DNA of 42,087 nt from Rubrivivax sp. (GTDB taxonomy: Bacteria > Pseudomonadota > Gammaproteobacteria > Burkholderiales > Burkholderiaceae_C): positions 1-42,087 of the forward strand of contig JAEUPF010000067.1 in assembly GCA_016790425.1 (NCBI GenBank), written 5' to 3'. The position numbers and the translations under genes are program-made. Below are positions 26,679-34,616 of the stretch, piece after piece; position 1 is the first letter of the stretch, and every line of letters begins with the position of its first letter. Under the pieces are notes generated by a model, which saw only the letters and a program-made list of their open reading frames with translations, searched no databases and was not told the origin of the DNA.

Positions 26679-27524
26679 ATGCTCGCCATCGTCGGAGGCA
26701 CCGGCCTTTATGAACTGCCCGGGCTCGAAGGGCGCGAGCGGCTTGCCGCCGACACGCCGTTCGGCCGCGCCAGCGGCGAAGTGCAGCGCGGCCGCCTGCA
26801 CGGGCACGACATCCTGTTCCTGGCCCGCCACGGCGCCGGCCACCGGCTGCTGCCGCACGAGGTGAACTATCGCGCCAACGTCTTCGCGCTCAAGCGCGCC
26901 GGCGCGACGATGCTGCTGGCCTTCTCGGCCGTAGGCAGCCTCGTGCAGCGCGTGGCGCCGGGCGACCTGGCGATGCCCGAGCAGTATTTCGACTGGACAC
27001 GCGGCTCCCGCGAGCGCAGCTTCTTCGGCGGCGGCGTCGCCGCGCATGTCTCCACCGCCAAACCGGTGAGCGCGCGCCTGGTCGACGCGGTGCAGGCCGC
27101 CGCCGCGTCGATCGGCGTGCCGCTGCACCGCGGCCTCACCTACGCCTGCGTCGAAGGCCCGCGCCTGGGCACGCAGGCCGAGAGCTTCTTCCTGCGCGGC
27201 GCCGGCTGCCACCTGGTCGGCATGACCAACGTGCCCGAGGCTTTCCTGGCCCGCGAAGCGCAGATCGCCTACGCCACCGTGGGCGTCGTCACCGACTACG
27301 ACTGCTGGCTCGACGACCCCGGGCAGCACGCCAGCGTCAGCGCGATCCTGGAGCGTTACGCGAAGACGCTGGAGCAGGCCAGGCGCGTGCTCGACGCGCT
27401 GCTGCGCTCGCCGTTGCCCGAGCCCGAGCCCGAGATCCGCCATGCGCTGGCAGCAGCGCTCATCACGCCCGACACGGCGATGAGCGCGGTGCAGCGCGAA
27501 TGGCTGGGCGTGCTGCGGCGCTGA
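26679..27524 (+). CDS. Methylthioadenosine/methylthioinosine phosphorylase family protein
   Basis: A 281-residue purine nucleoside phosphorylase superfamily II enzyme cleaving a 5'-methylthio-nucleoside with phosphate, to salvage methionine and purine from spermidine synthesis by-products. It has the N-terminal phosphate loop IVGGTGLYELPGL, RHGAGHRLLPHEVNYRAN, the ribose/substrate segment CVEGPRLGTQAE, VGMTNVPEA and VTDYDCWLDD. The TDYDCW element is that of MTA phosphorylase; some proteobacteria instead have a methylthioinosine-specific form, so substrate preference is left open. AGGA eight bases upstream supports the ATG. The NCS2 permease downstream could handle the released base. Confidence 0.88.
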   Translation: MLAIVGGTGLYELPGLEGRERLAADTPFGRASGEVQRGRLHGHDILFLARHGAGHRLLPHEVNYRANVFALKRAGATMLLAFSAVGSLVQRVAPGDLAMPEQYFDWTRGSRERSFFGGGVAAHVSTAKPVSARLVDAVQAAAASIGVPLHRGLTYACVEGPRLGTQAESFFLRGAGCHLVGMTNVPEAFLAREAQIAYATVGVVTDYDCWLDDPGQHASVSAILERYAKTLEQARRVLDALLRSPLPEPEPEIRHALAAALITPDTAMSAVQREWLGVLRR

Positions 27525-27690
27525 GCGCAGCGCCTGTCAGCCGGGTCGCGGCTCGAAGGAAGGCACACCCCGTGTTCCCCCGGCTTGCCGCGCTCGCCGC
27601 CCGGCCGGAGCATCGCGGCCCGGCCATGCGCGGGCTTGCGCGGCGCATCCGCAAAGCGGCGCCCCTGCGACAACGAGGAGGAGACAGGCC

Positions 27691-29025
27691 ATGGGTTCGA
27701 TGCTGAGCTGGCGCGAAGTGCGCCCCGCCCCCGGCGAGGTGGTCGCGCCCGACGAGCGGCTGCCGTGGCCGCAGACCGCGGCGATGGGCGTGCAGCACGT
27801 CATCGCGATGTTCGGCGCCACCGTCCTGGCGCCGATCCTGATGGGGTTCGATCCCAACCTCGCCATCCTGATGAGCGGCATCGGCACCCTCGTCTTCTTC
27901 GTCGTCACCGGCGGCAAGGTGCCGAGCTACCTCGGGTCGAGCTTCGCCTTCATCGGCGTCGTCATCGCCGCCACCGCCTTCGCCGGCAAGGGCGCGAACG
28001 CCAACATCGCCGTGGCGCTGGGCGGCATCATCGCCTGCGGCGTGCTGTACACGCTGATCGGCGCCGTGGTGATGGCCACCGGCACGCGGTGGATCGAGAC
28101 GCTGATGCCGCCGGTGGTCACCGGGTCGGTCGTCGCGGTGATCGGCCTGAACCTCGCCGGCATCCCGGTGAAGAACATGGCGCCCACGTCGTTCGACGCC
28201 TGGATGCAGGCCGTCACCTTCGTCAGCGTGGCGGCGGTCGCGGTGTTCACGCGCGGCATGACGCAGCGCCTGCTGATCCTCGTCGGCCTTGTCGTCGCCA
28301 GCGTCCTCTATGCCGTGCTCGCCAACGGCCTGGGCCTGGGCAAGCCGCTCGACCTCTCCGGCGTCGCCGCCGCCGCCTGGGTCGGCTCGCCGAACCTCAC
28401 CGCGCCGGCGTTCAGCGCCGACGCGATGCTGCTCATCGCGCCGGTGGCGATCATCCTGGTGGCCGAGAACCTCGGCCACCTCAAGGCGGTGAGCGCGATG
28501 ACCGGCCGCAACCTCGATCCGCTGATCGGCCGCGCCTTCGTCGGCGACGGCATCGCGACGATGGTCTCGGGCGCTGCCGGCGGAACCGGCGTCACCACCT
28601 ATGCCGAGAACATCGGCGTCATGGCGGCGACGAAGATCTACTCCACCGCCACCTTCGTCATCGCGGCGCTGATCGCCATCGTGCTCGGCTTCAGCCCCAA
28701 GTTCGGGGCGCTGATCCAGGCGATTCCGCTGGCCGTGATGGGCGGCGTGTCGATCGTCGTCTTCGGCCTGATCGCGGTGGCCGGCGCGCGCATCTGGGTG
28801 GAGAACAGGGTCGACTTCACCGACAACCGCAACCTCGTGCTCGCCGCCATCACGCTGGTGCTGGGCACCGGCGACTACACGCTGAAGTTCGGCGGCTTCA
28901 CGCTCGGCGGCATCGGCACGGCCACCTTCGGCGCAATCCTGTTGTGGGCGCTGCTGCGGCGCGGTGGCAGCGGCAGCAGCGCTGCCGAAGCCGGCCGCCC
29001 GCGCAGCGGCCAAGGCGGGCGCTAG
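27691..29025 (+). CDS. NCS2-family nucleobase:cation symporter (UraA/RutG-like)
   Basis: A 444-residue permease with about 14 hydrophobic segments. It has the family motifs MGVQHVIAMFGATVLAPILMG (after residue 30), the conserved glutamate segment LVAENLGHLKAV, GDGIATMVSGAAGGTGVTTYAENIGVM and a second glutamate region. Members import uracil, xanthine or other nucleobases with protons. The residues seen resemble the uracil/pyrimidine branch, but the base is not certain. GAGGAGGAG seven bases upstream fixes the ATG at 27691. It follows the phosphorylase by 166 bases with no gene in between. Confidence 0.9.
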   Translation: MGSMLSWREVRPAPGEVVAPDERLPWPQTAAMGVQHVIAMFGATVLAPILMGFDPNLAILMSGIGTLVFFVVTGGKVPSYLGSSFAFIGVVIAATAFAGKGANANIAVALGGIIACGVLYTLIGAVVMATGTRWIETLMPPVVTGSVVAVIGLNLAGIPVKNMAPTSFDAWMQAVTFVSVAAVAVFTRGMTQRLLILVGLVVASVLYAVLANGLGLGKPLDLSGVAAAAWVGSPNLTAPAFSADAMLLIAPVAIILVAENLGHLKAVSAMTGRNLDPLIGRAFVGDGIATMVSGAAGGTGVTTYAENIGVMAATKIYSTATFVIAALIAIVLGFSPKFGALIQAIPLAVMGGVSIVVFGLIAVAGARIWVENRVDFTDNRNLVLAAITLVLGTGDYTLKFGGFTLGGIGTATFGAILLWALLRRGGSGSSAAEAGRPRSGQGGR

Positions 29026-29058
29026 CAAGCGCCATCGGAAAGCAGCAAAGCAAGAACG

Positions 29059-29090
29059 AAAAAAGGGCCCCGCGCCGCGGAGCCCTGCTT
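29059..29090. terminator. Bidirectional terminator between permease and thiolase genes
   Basis: AGGGC-C-CCGC pairs with GCGG-A-GCCCT around a 3-base loop (29064-29086, one C-A mismatch). On the minus strand the stem is followed by six T, a good intrinsic terminator for the thiolase gene. On the plus strand it is followed by GCTTTCTCTC, a weaker tail for the permease gene. Confidence 0.85.
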
Positions 29091-29155
29091 TCTCTCGCTT
29101 CTCTCGAAACAGGCCGCAGGCGCCCGCAGGAACGGCGCCGCCCGCTGCCGCGCCT

Positions 29156-30343
29156 TCAGGCGCGCTCGAACACCGCCGCGATGCCCTGGCCGCCGCCGAT
29201 GCACATCGTCACCAGCGCGTACTTGCCCTTGATGCGCTCCAGTTCGTACAGCGCCTTGGTGGCGATGAAGGCGCCCGAGCAGCCGATCGGGTGGCCCAGC
29301 GCGATGGCGCCGCCGTTGGGATTGGTCTTCTTCGGGTCGAGTTCGAGGCCGCGCGACACCGCCAGCGCCTGCGCCGCGAACGCCTCGTTGCTCTCGACCA
29401 CGTCCATCTTGTCCACCGAGAGGCCGGCCTTCTTCAGCGCCATCTTCGACGCCGGGATCGGGCCCTCGCCCATGATCTCGTTGGGCACGCCCGCCACCGC
29501 GTAGCTGACCAGCCGCGCCAGCGGCTTGCCATAGCCGGCCTTGGCTGCCGTCTCGGCATCGGCCAGCACGAAGAACGCGGCGCCGTCGTTGATGCCGCTG
29601 GCGTTGCCGGCGGTGACGGTGCCGTCCTTCTTGAACGCCGGCTTCAGCTTGGCCAGCGTCTCCATCGTCGTGTTGGCCTTGACGTACTCGTCGGTGTCGA
29701 AAGTGACCGGGCCCTTCTTGGTCTCCTTGACGATGGGGAAGATCTGGCTCTTGAAGTGCCCGGCGGCGATGGCCGCAGCGGCGCGCTTCTGGCTCTCCAC
29801 CGCGAAGGCGTCCTGCATCTCGCGCGTCAGGCCCCACTTGGCGGCCAGGTTCTCGGCCGTGATGCCCATGTGGCCGACGCCGAAGGGGTCGGTCAGCGTC
29901 GCCACCATCATGTCCAGCAGCTTGGTGTCACCCATGCGGGCGCCGGTGCGCATCGCCGGGCTCAGGTAGCCGCCGCGGCTCATGCTCTCGACGCCGCCGC
30001 CGACGCCGTAGTCGCAGTCGCCGAGCAGGATGTTCTGCGCCGTCGTCACGATGGCCTGCAGGCCCGAGCTGCACAGCCGGTTCAGGCTCATCGCCACGCT
30101 GTCCATCGGCAGCCCGGCCTGGATGGCGGCCACGCGCGCCACGTACGGGAAGCGGGCCTCGGTGGGGATGGTGTTGCCCACGGTGACGTAGTTGATGACC
30201 TTGGGATCGGCGCCGCTGCGCTTGATCGCCTCCTTCATCACCACGCCGGCCAGCTCGGCCGGTTCCATGTCCGCCAGGCTGCCGCCGAAGCTGCCGATCG
30301 CCGAACGCACCGCGCTCAGCACCACCACGTCACGCTTGCTCAT
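29156..30343 (-). CDS. Acetyl-CoA C-acyltransferase (beta-ketothiolase, BktB-like)
   Basis: A 395-residue thiolase. The nucleophile C91 in NRLCSSGLQAI, the histidine in GGAIALGHPIGCSG and the second cysteine in MCIGGGQG are all present. Similarity through the whole length to the Cupriavidus BktB pattern (for example ARLVSYAVAGVPNEIMG and the end GIAAVFERA) suggests broad-chain condensation or cleavage in PHA synthesis or fatty-acid degradation. AGGAGA six bases before the ATG at 30343 decides the start. It is transcribed alone, divergent from the sugar cluster. Confidence 0.93.
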   Translation of the reverse strand: MSKRDVVVLSAVRSAIGSFGGSLADMEPAELAGVVMKEAIKRSGADPKVINYVTVGNTIPTEARFPYVARVAAIQAGLPMDSVAMSLNRLCSSGLQAIVTTAQNILLGDCDYGVGGGVESMSRGGYLSPAMRTGARMGDTKLLDMMVATLTDPFGVGHMGITAENLAAKWGLTREMQDAFAVESQKRAAAAIAAGHFKSQIFPIVKETKKGPVTFDTDEYVKANTTMETLAKLKPAFKKDGTVTAGNASGINDGAAFFVLADAETAAKAGYGKPLARLVSYAVAGVPNEIMGEGPIPASKMALKKAGLSVDKMDVVESNEAFAAQALAVSRGLELDPKKTNPNGGAIALGHPIGCSGAFIATKALYELERIKGKYALVTMCIGGGQGIAAVFERA

Positions 30344-30420
30344 CTGCCGTCTCCTGCTTGGGGCCCGCCGGGGGCAATGGAAGGATCGGGGGCCGCCCTG
30401 CCGCGCTCGCGCCAATGGCC

Positions 30421-30440
30421 GCGTCTCCCGCCCGAGACGC
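30421..30440. repeat. Inverted repeat 1 with CCGCCC loop
   Basis: GCGTCTC, CCGCCC, GAGACGC: perfect 7-bp arms. It lies 77 bases upstream of the thiolase start and 212 bases upstream of the amidotransferase gene. Confidence 0.75.
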
Positions 30441-30577
30441 GAGTAGAAAGCCCCCGGCTGGCCGGGAGCTTACACCTGCGGCCGGTGCCCCTGCGGGCGC
30501 CGGTCCTGCGCCGGCTCGCCGGGCACCGGGCCCGATCCGCGCCGCGGGAGCGCGCACAAGCGAGCCGGAGAAGCGGG

Positions 30578-30597
30578 CCGAATCCCGCCCGATTCGG
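30578..30597. repeat. Inverted repeat 2 with the same CCGCCC loop
   Basis: CCGAATC, CCGCCC, GATTCGG: perfect 7-bp arms with different stem bases from repeat 1 but the same ten-base apex TCCCGCCCGA. It ends 55 bases before the amidotransferase ATG, so it may be in its 5' leader. Confidence 0.75.
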
Positions 30598-30652
30598 GCC
30601 ATCGCCGGCGCGGCCGCTGGGTACGCTGCAACGATCTCCCGGAGTGCCTTGC

Positions 30653-31996
30653 ATGCCCCCGCTGCCGTCCCCTGCCCCGTCTCCTGCTGCGTCCGAATCC
30701 GGCCCGCTGACCCGCCTGCTGGCACGCCCCGGCGCGGGCGACGCGAACGCCGACGAGCCGGCCGGCAAGCCGTTCGCGCACCTGTCGTACTGCGTGCGCT
30801 GCTGCATTCCGCAGACGCAGGAAGGCGTCGTCTTCGACGAGCTGGGCGTCTGCCAGGCCTGCCAGAGCGCCGAGCAGAAGATCCACATCGACTGGACCCA
30901 GCGCGAGCGGGCGCTGCGCAAGATCCTCGACGACGCCAAGGCCAGGGCCGGCAGCAACTACGACTGCATCATCCCGATCTCCGGCGGCAAGGACAGCACG
31001 TTCCAGCTGCACGTGCTGACCAAGGTCTACGGCATGAAGCCGCTGGCCGTGACCTTCAGCCACAACTGGTTCAGCGAGACCGGTTGGTACAACCTGATGA
31101 ACTCGCTCGAGCAGTTCGACGTGGACCACATCATGTTCACGCCGAACCGGAAGCTCGTGAACAAGCTGGCGCGGCACTCGCTGTTCGGCATCGGCGACGC
31201 CTGCTGGCACTGCCACGCCGGCGTCGGCGCCTTCCCGCTGCAGGTGGCGGTGCGCTTCAACATCCCGCTCCTGATCTGGGGCGAGAGCATCGCCGAGAGT
31301 TCGGGGCGCGCGAGCTACCTCAACCCGGTGCGCAAGTTCGACCGCGAGTACTTCACCAAGGTCAGCGCCAAGCTGCGCCCCGACCAGATGGTGCGCAAGG
31401 CGGAGGAATTCGGCGCCGACTGGGCCGTGACCGAGAAGGACCTGGAACCGTTCAACGTGCCCAGCGCCGAGGACTGCGAGCGCGTCGGCGTGTTCGGCAT
31501 CCACCTGGGCGACTACCTCTTCTGGGACGACGAGCGCCAGACCGAGTTCGTGCGCGACAACTACGGCTGGCGCGAGACGCAGGTCGAAGGCAGCTTCAAG
31601 CGCTACAAGAGCGCCGAGTGCGTGATGCCGGGCGTGCACGACCTCGCCTGCTACCTCAAGCGCGGCTACGGCCGGGCGACCTTCCACGCCAGCGTCGACG
31701 TGCGTGCCGGGCTGCTGAGCCGCGACGAGGCCTTCGAGCTGATTCGCGAGCATGACGCGGTGCGCCCCGAGGGCCTGGACCACTACCTGAAGATCACCGG
31801 CCTCAGCGAAGCCGAGTTCTTCGCCGCGCTGGAGAAGCAGCGCCGGCCCGAGCTGCAAGGCAAGGTCATCCCGATCTACGAGAAGAAGGCGCCCAACGAG
31901 GAGCGGCTGCTGCCCTACCCGCAGCAGCTCATCGAGAAGATGCGCGCCGCCGACGCGAAGGCCGCGAGCCCGCTCGCCAGCGAGGCTTCGGCATGA
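30653..31996 (+). CDS. N-acetyl sugar amidotransferase (WbpG/PseA/WbuX family)
   Basis: A 447-residue ATP-pyrophosphatase-type enzyme. Family members convert a sugar N-acetyl group to acetamidino, using ATP and ammonia, on nucleotide sugars for LPS or flagellin glycans. A zinc-ribbon-like cysteine set (C47, C50, C67, C70) is followed by the PP-loop ISGGKDSTFQLH (from residue 109), the SHNWFSETG segment, CWHCHAGVGAFPL and the C-terminal LKRGYGRATFH pattern. It is longer than the usual 370-380 through a Pro/Ala-rich N-terminus. GGAG eight bases upstream fixes the ATG at 30653. The partners normally supplying ammonia (HisH/HisF-like) are absent. Its stop overlaps the amidase start (ATGA). Confidence 0.9.
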   Translation: MPPLPSPAPSPAASESGPLTRLLARPGAGDANADEPAGKPFAHLSYCVRCCIPQTQEGVVFDELGVCQACQSAEQKIHIDWTQRERALRKILDDAKARAGSNYDCIIPISGGKDSTFQLHVLTKVYGMKPLAVTFSHNWFSETGWYNLMNSLEQFDVDHIMFTPNRKLVNKLARHSLFGIGDACWHCHAGVGAFPLQVAVRFNIPLLIWGESIAESSGRASYLNPVRKFDREYFTKVSAKLRPDQMVRKAEEFGADWAVTEKDLEPFNVPSAEDCERVGVFGIHLGDYLFWDDERQTEFVRDNYGWRETQVEGSFKRYKSAECVMPGVHDLACYLKRGYGRATFHASVDVRAGLLSRDEAFELIREHDAVRPEGLDHYLKITGLSEAEFFAALEKQRRPELQGKVIPIYEKKAPNEERLLPYPQQLIEKMRAADAKAASPLASEASA

Positions 31997-33501
31997 GCGG
32001 CGCAGCCGTCGACTTCCGCCGCCACGGCGTGCGCGAGCTGCTGGCCGGCTATGCCGCGGGCCGCTTCACGCCGCACGACGCGGCCAAGGCCTGCGCCGCT
32101 GCGGTGCAGGCGCAGGAGGCCGCTGTGCACGCCTGGGTCGCCTTCGACGCCGACCGCCTGTCGAGCGCCGCGCAGGCGAGCGCTGCGCGCATCGCGCGCG
32201 GCGAGCCGCTGCGCCTGCTCGAAGGCGTGCCGGTCGCGGTGAAGGACATCTTCAACACCGCCGATTTCCCCACGCAAATGGGCAGTGCGCTGTGGGCCGG
32301 CTTCACGCCGGGCAACGATGCGCGCGCCGTCTTCCACCTGAAGCGCGCCGGCGCCTTGCTGCCGGGCAAGACGGTGACGGCCGAGTTCGCCGTGCACACG
32401 CTGGGCAAGACGATCAACCCCTGGGCGAGCGAGCGCACGCCCGGCACCAGTTCCAGCGGCAGCGCCGTCGCCGTGGCCACCGGCATGGTGCCGGTCGCCC
32501 TGGGCACGCAGACGGCCGGCAGCATCGTGCGCCCGGCCAGCTTCACCGGCACCTGGGGCATGAAGCCGAGCTTCGGCCTGATTCCGCGCACCGGCATGCT
32601 GAAGACGACCGACAGCCTGGACACGGTGGGCTTCTTCGTCGGCCATGCCGCCGACCTCGGCACCGTGCTCGACGCCTTGCGCGTGCACGGGCGCGACTAC
32701 CCGATCAGCGACGCCGCGTTCAACGATCGCGCGCGCCAGGCGGCCCCGGCCGAGCGCAGCACCGCAGCGAGCGCACGACCGTGGCGCGTGGCGCTGCTGC
32801 GCCCTTCGGTGTGGTCGCACGCGCCGGGCTACGCGCGCCAGGCGATCGAAGGCTGGTGCTGGCTGGCGCGGCGCACGCTCGGCGCGCGCATCGAGATCGT
32901 CGAGCCCGAACTGCCGTGGGAGCTCACCGAGTGCCACCGCGTCCACGCCACCATCTACAACCGGGCGCTGGCGTACTACTTCCAGGCCGAGCACGAACGC
33001 GCCGAGCTGGTGTCGCCGGTGATGAACGCACTCATCGAGGCGGGCAGGCGCATCACGCCGGCCGAGTACGAAGCGGCGCTGGCGCGCCAGGTCGAGCTCG
33101 CCCGCACGGCCGAACGCTTCATGCGCGGCTTCGATGTCGCGGTGACGCTCGCCACGGCCGGCGAAGCACCGCTGCGGCACGTCGAGGAAGCGCCGGACTC
33201 GGCGCTGATGTGGACGCTGGCGCAGCTGCCGGCCATCAGCGCGCCGGTGTTCCGCTCGCCGCGCGGCCTGCCGTTCGGGCTGCAGCTGGTGGCGCGGCGC
33301 TACAACGACCCGCTCCTGCTGAAGTTCGTCGCCGAAGCGGTGGCCGCGGGCTTGCTGCCGGCCACGTCGTACGCACAGGCCTACGGCGGCGCGGCGACGC
33401 CGGCGCCGGCGGTGGGCGTGCCGGCGGCGTTCGAAGTCCACTGTGCCGCAGGCGCGGCGGCTCTTGGCGCCGGGCAGTCGGCCGGCGAGGTTGCGGCATG
33501 A
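31993..33501 (+). CDS. Amidase-signature family enzyme
   Basis: A 502-residue hydrolase of the GatA/FAAH family. The Ser-cisSer-Lys triad is intact by motif: K84 in VAVKDIF, S153 in GTSSSGSA and nucleophile S177 in TQTAGSIVRPAS, with the expected 24 residues between the serines. It would release ammonia from, or deacylate, an amide. The start is read from GAGG seven bases before an ATG overlapping the previous stop. The next gene has a nearly identical junction (GAGG, seven bases, ATGA). Its place inside a sugar operon directly after the amidotransferase suggests it supplies ammonia, by analogy with GatA; alternatively it hydrolyses an amide on the sugar. Neither is proven. Confidence 0.88.
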   Translation: MSGAAVDFRRHGVRELLAGYAAGRFTPHDAAKACAAAVQAQEAAVHAWVAFDADRLSSAAQASAARIARGEPLRLLEGVPVAVKDIFNTADFPTQMGSALWAGFTPGNDARAVFHLKRAGALLPGKTVTAEFAVHTLGKTINPWASERTPGTSSSGSAVAVATGMVPVALGTQTAGSIVRPASFTGTWGMKPSFGLIPRTGMLKTTDSLDTVGFFVGHAADLGTVLDALRVHGRDYPISDAAFNDRARQAAPAERSTAASARPWRVALLRPSVWSHAPGYARQAIEGWCWLARRTLGARIEIVEPELPWELTECHRVHATIYNRALAYYFQAEHERAELVSPVMNALIEAGRRITPAEYEAALARQVELARTAERFMRGFDVAVTLATAGEAPLRHVEEAPDSALMWTLAQLPAISAPVFRSPRGLPFGLQLVARRYNDPLLLKFVAEAVAAGLLPATSYAQAYGGAATPAPAVGVPAAFEVHCAAGAAALGAGQSAGEVAA

Positions 33502-34604
33502 ACCTGCAGCAGCTGCGCGTGCTGATCGTCGGCTGCGGCAACATCGCCGGCGGCTTCGACGCCGAGCGGCCGGCGAGCGCGCTGCCGCTGACGCACGCCG
33601 GCGCCTACGTCCGCCACGGCGGCTTCCGCCTCGTCGCCTGCGTCGAGCCGGAGGCCCAGCGGCGCGATGCCTTCATGCAGCGATGGCTGGTCGAGAAGGG
33701 CTATCCGAGCATCGAGACGGCCGCGGCAGCAGGGCCATTCGACGTCGTGAGCCTGTGCTCGCCGACGCCGCTGCACGCGGCGCACATCGCGGCGGCGCTG
33801 TCGCTGCACCCGCGGCTCATCTTCTGCGAGAAGCCGGTCACCCGCTGCGCTGCCGACACCGCCGCCGCGGTGCACGTCTGCGCCGCCGCCGGCGTCAAGC
33901 TCGCCGTCAACCACAACCGCCGCTGGGCACCGGACATCCAGCGCCTCAGCGCCGAGCTGCGAGCGGGCCACTGGGGCGCCGTGCGCTCGGCCATCGGCAT
34001 CTACAACAAGGGCGTGCTGAACAACGGCACGCACCTGGTGGACCTGGTGCAGCTGCTGCTCGGGCCGCTGGAACTGCTGGCCGCCGCAGCCCCGCTCTTC
34101 GACCACTGGCCCGACGACCCCACGGTGCCGGCGCTGCTGCGCACGCAGCAAGGGGTGCCGGTGACGCTGAACGCGGCCCACGCGGCCGACTACGCCGTCT
34201 TCGAGCTGCAGCTGTTCACCGAGCGCGGCATGGTGGCGATGGAAGACGGCGGCGCCGGCTGGCGCGTGCGCCGTGTCGTCGCCAGCCCCCACTTCAAAGG
34301 TTATGCCGTGCTCGACGCCGGCCAGCGCACGGCCGGCGAGTACCTCGCCAGCACGCTGGCCGCGGTGGGCAACGTGCACGACGCGCTGACGCGCGGCACG
34401 GCGCTGGCCAGCACCGGCGAGACGGCGCTGGCGGCGCAGCGCCTGTGCGAGCGGATCAGCCGCACGGCGCGCGCCTTGCCGATGGACGACGACTTCAACA
34501 GCACGCTGAGCCCGGCCACCACGCTGAGCGGCGCCTTCGCCAGCACGCGTTCGCCGGCCTTGCTGCCGACGCTCACCGAGCGCGTGCCTTCGACATCGCA
34601 CTGA
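33498..34604 (+). CDS. Gfo/Idh/MocA-family sugar dehydrogenase
   Basis: A 368-residue NAD(P)-dependent oxidoreductase. It has the nucleotide-binding GCGNIAGGFD (from residue 12), CEKPVTRCAAD with the family EKP motif, and a C-terminal alpha/beta domain with NHNRRWAPD and the NNGTHLVDL histidine segment. In WbpB-type pathways such enzymes oxidise a nucleotide-sugar hydroxyl (often C3) to a ketone for the following aminotransferase, which fits the next gene. The ATG overlaps the amidase stop as ATGA. Confidence 0.88.
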   Translation: MNLQQLRVLIVGCGNIAGGFDAERPASALPLTHAGAYVRHGGFRLVACVEPEAQRRDAFMQRWLVEKGYPSIETAAAAGPFDVVSLCSPTPLHAAHIAAALSLHPRLIFCEKPVTRCAADTAAAVHVCAAAGVKLAVNHNRRWAPDIQRLSAELRAGHWGAVRSAIGIYNKGVLNNGTHLVDLVQLLLGPLELLAAAAPLFDHWPDDPTVPALLRTQQGVPVTLNAAHAADYAVFELQLFTERGMVAMEDGGAGWRVRRVVASPHFKGYAVLDAGQRTAGEYLASTLAAVGNVHDALTRGTALASTGETALAAQRLCERISRTARALPMDDDFNSTLSPATTLSGAFASTRSPALLPTLTERVPSTSH

Positions 34605-34616
34605 CCGGACGCCGAC

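Larger units (their letters stand above)
30344..30652. other. 309-bp divergent gap between thiolase and sugar-cluster genes
   Basis: No coding sequence is supported here. The stretch holds two perfect 7-bp inverted repeats with the same 6-base loop (30421-30440 and 30578-30597), a small CCCGGC-TG-GCCGGG palindrome (30453-30466), and presumably the promoters of both flanking transcripts. I cannot assign -35/-10 elements. Confidence 0.6.

Noticed and set aside
26679-27524. Specific call as methylthioinosine phosphorylase
   Set aside because: The TDYDCW element also fits the adenosine-specific enzyme; specificity cannot be decided from sequence alone.
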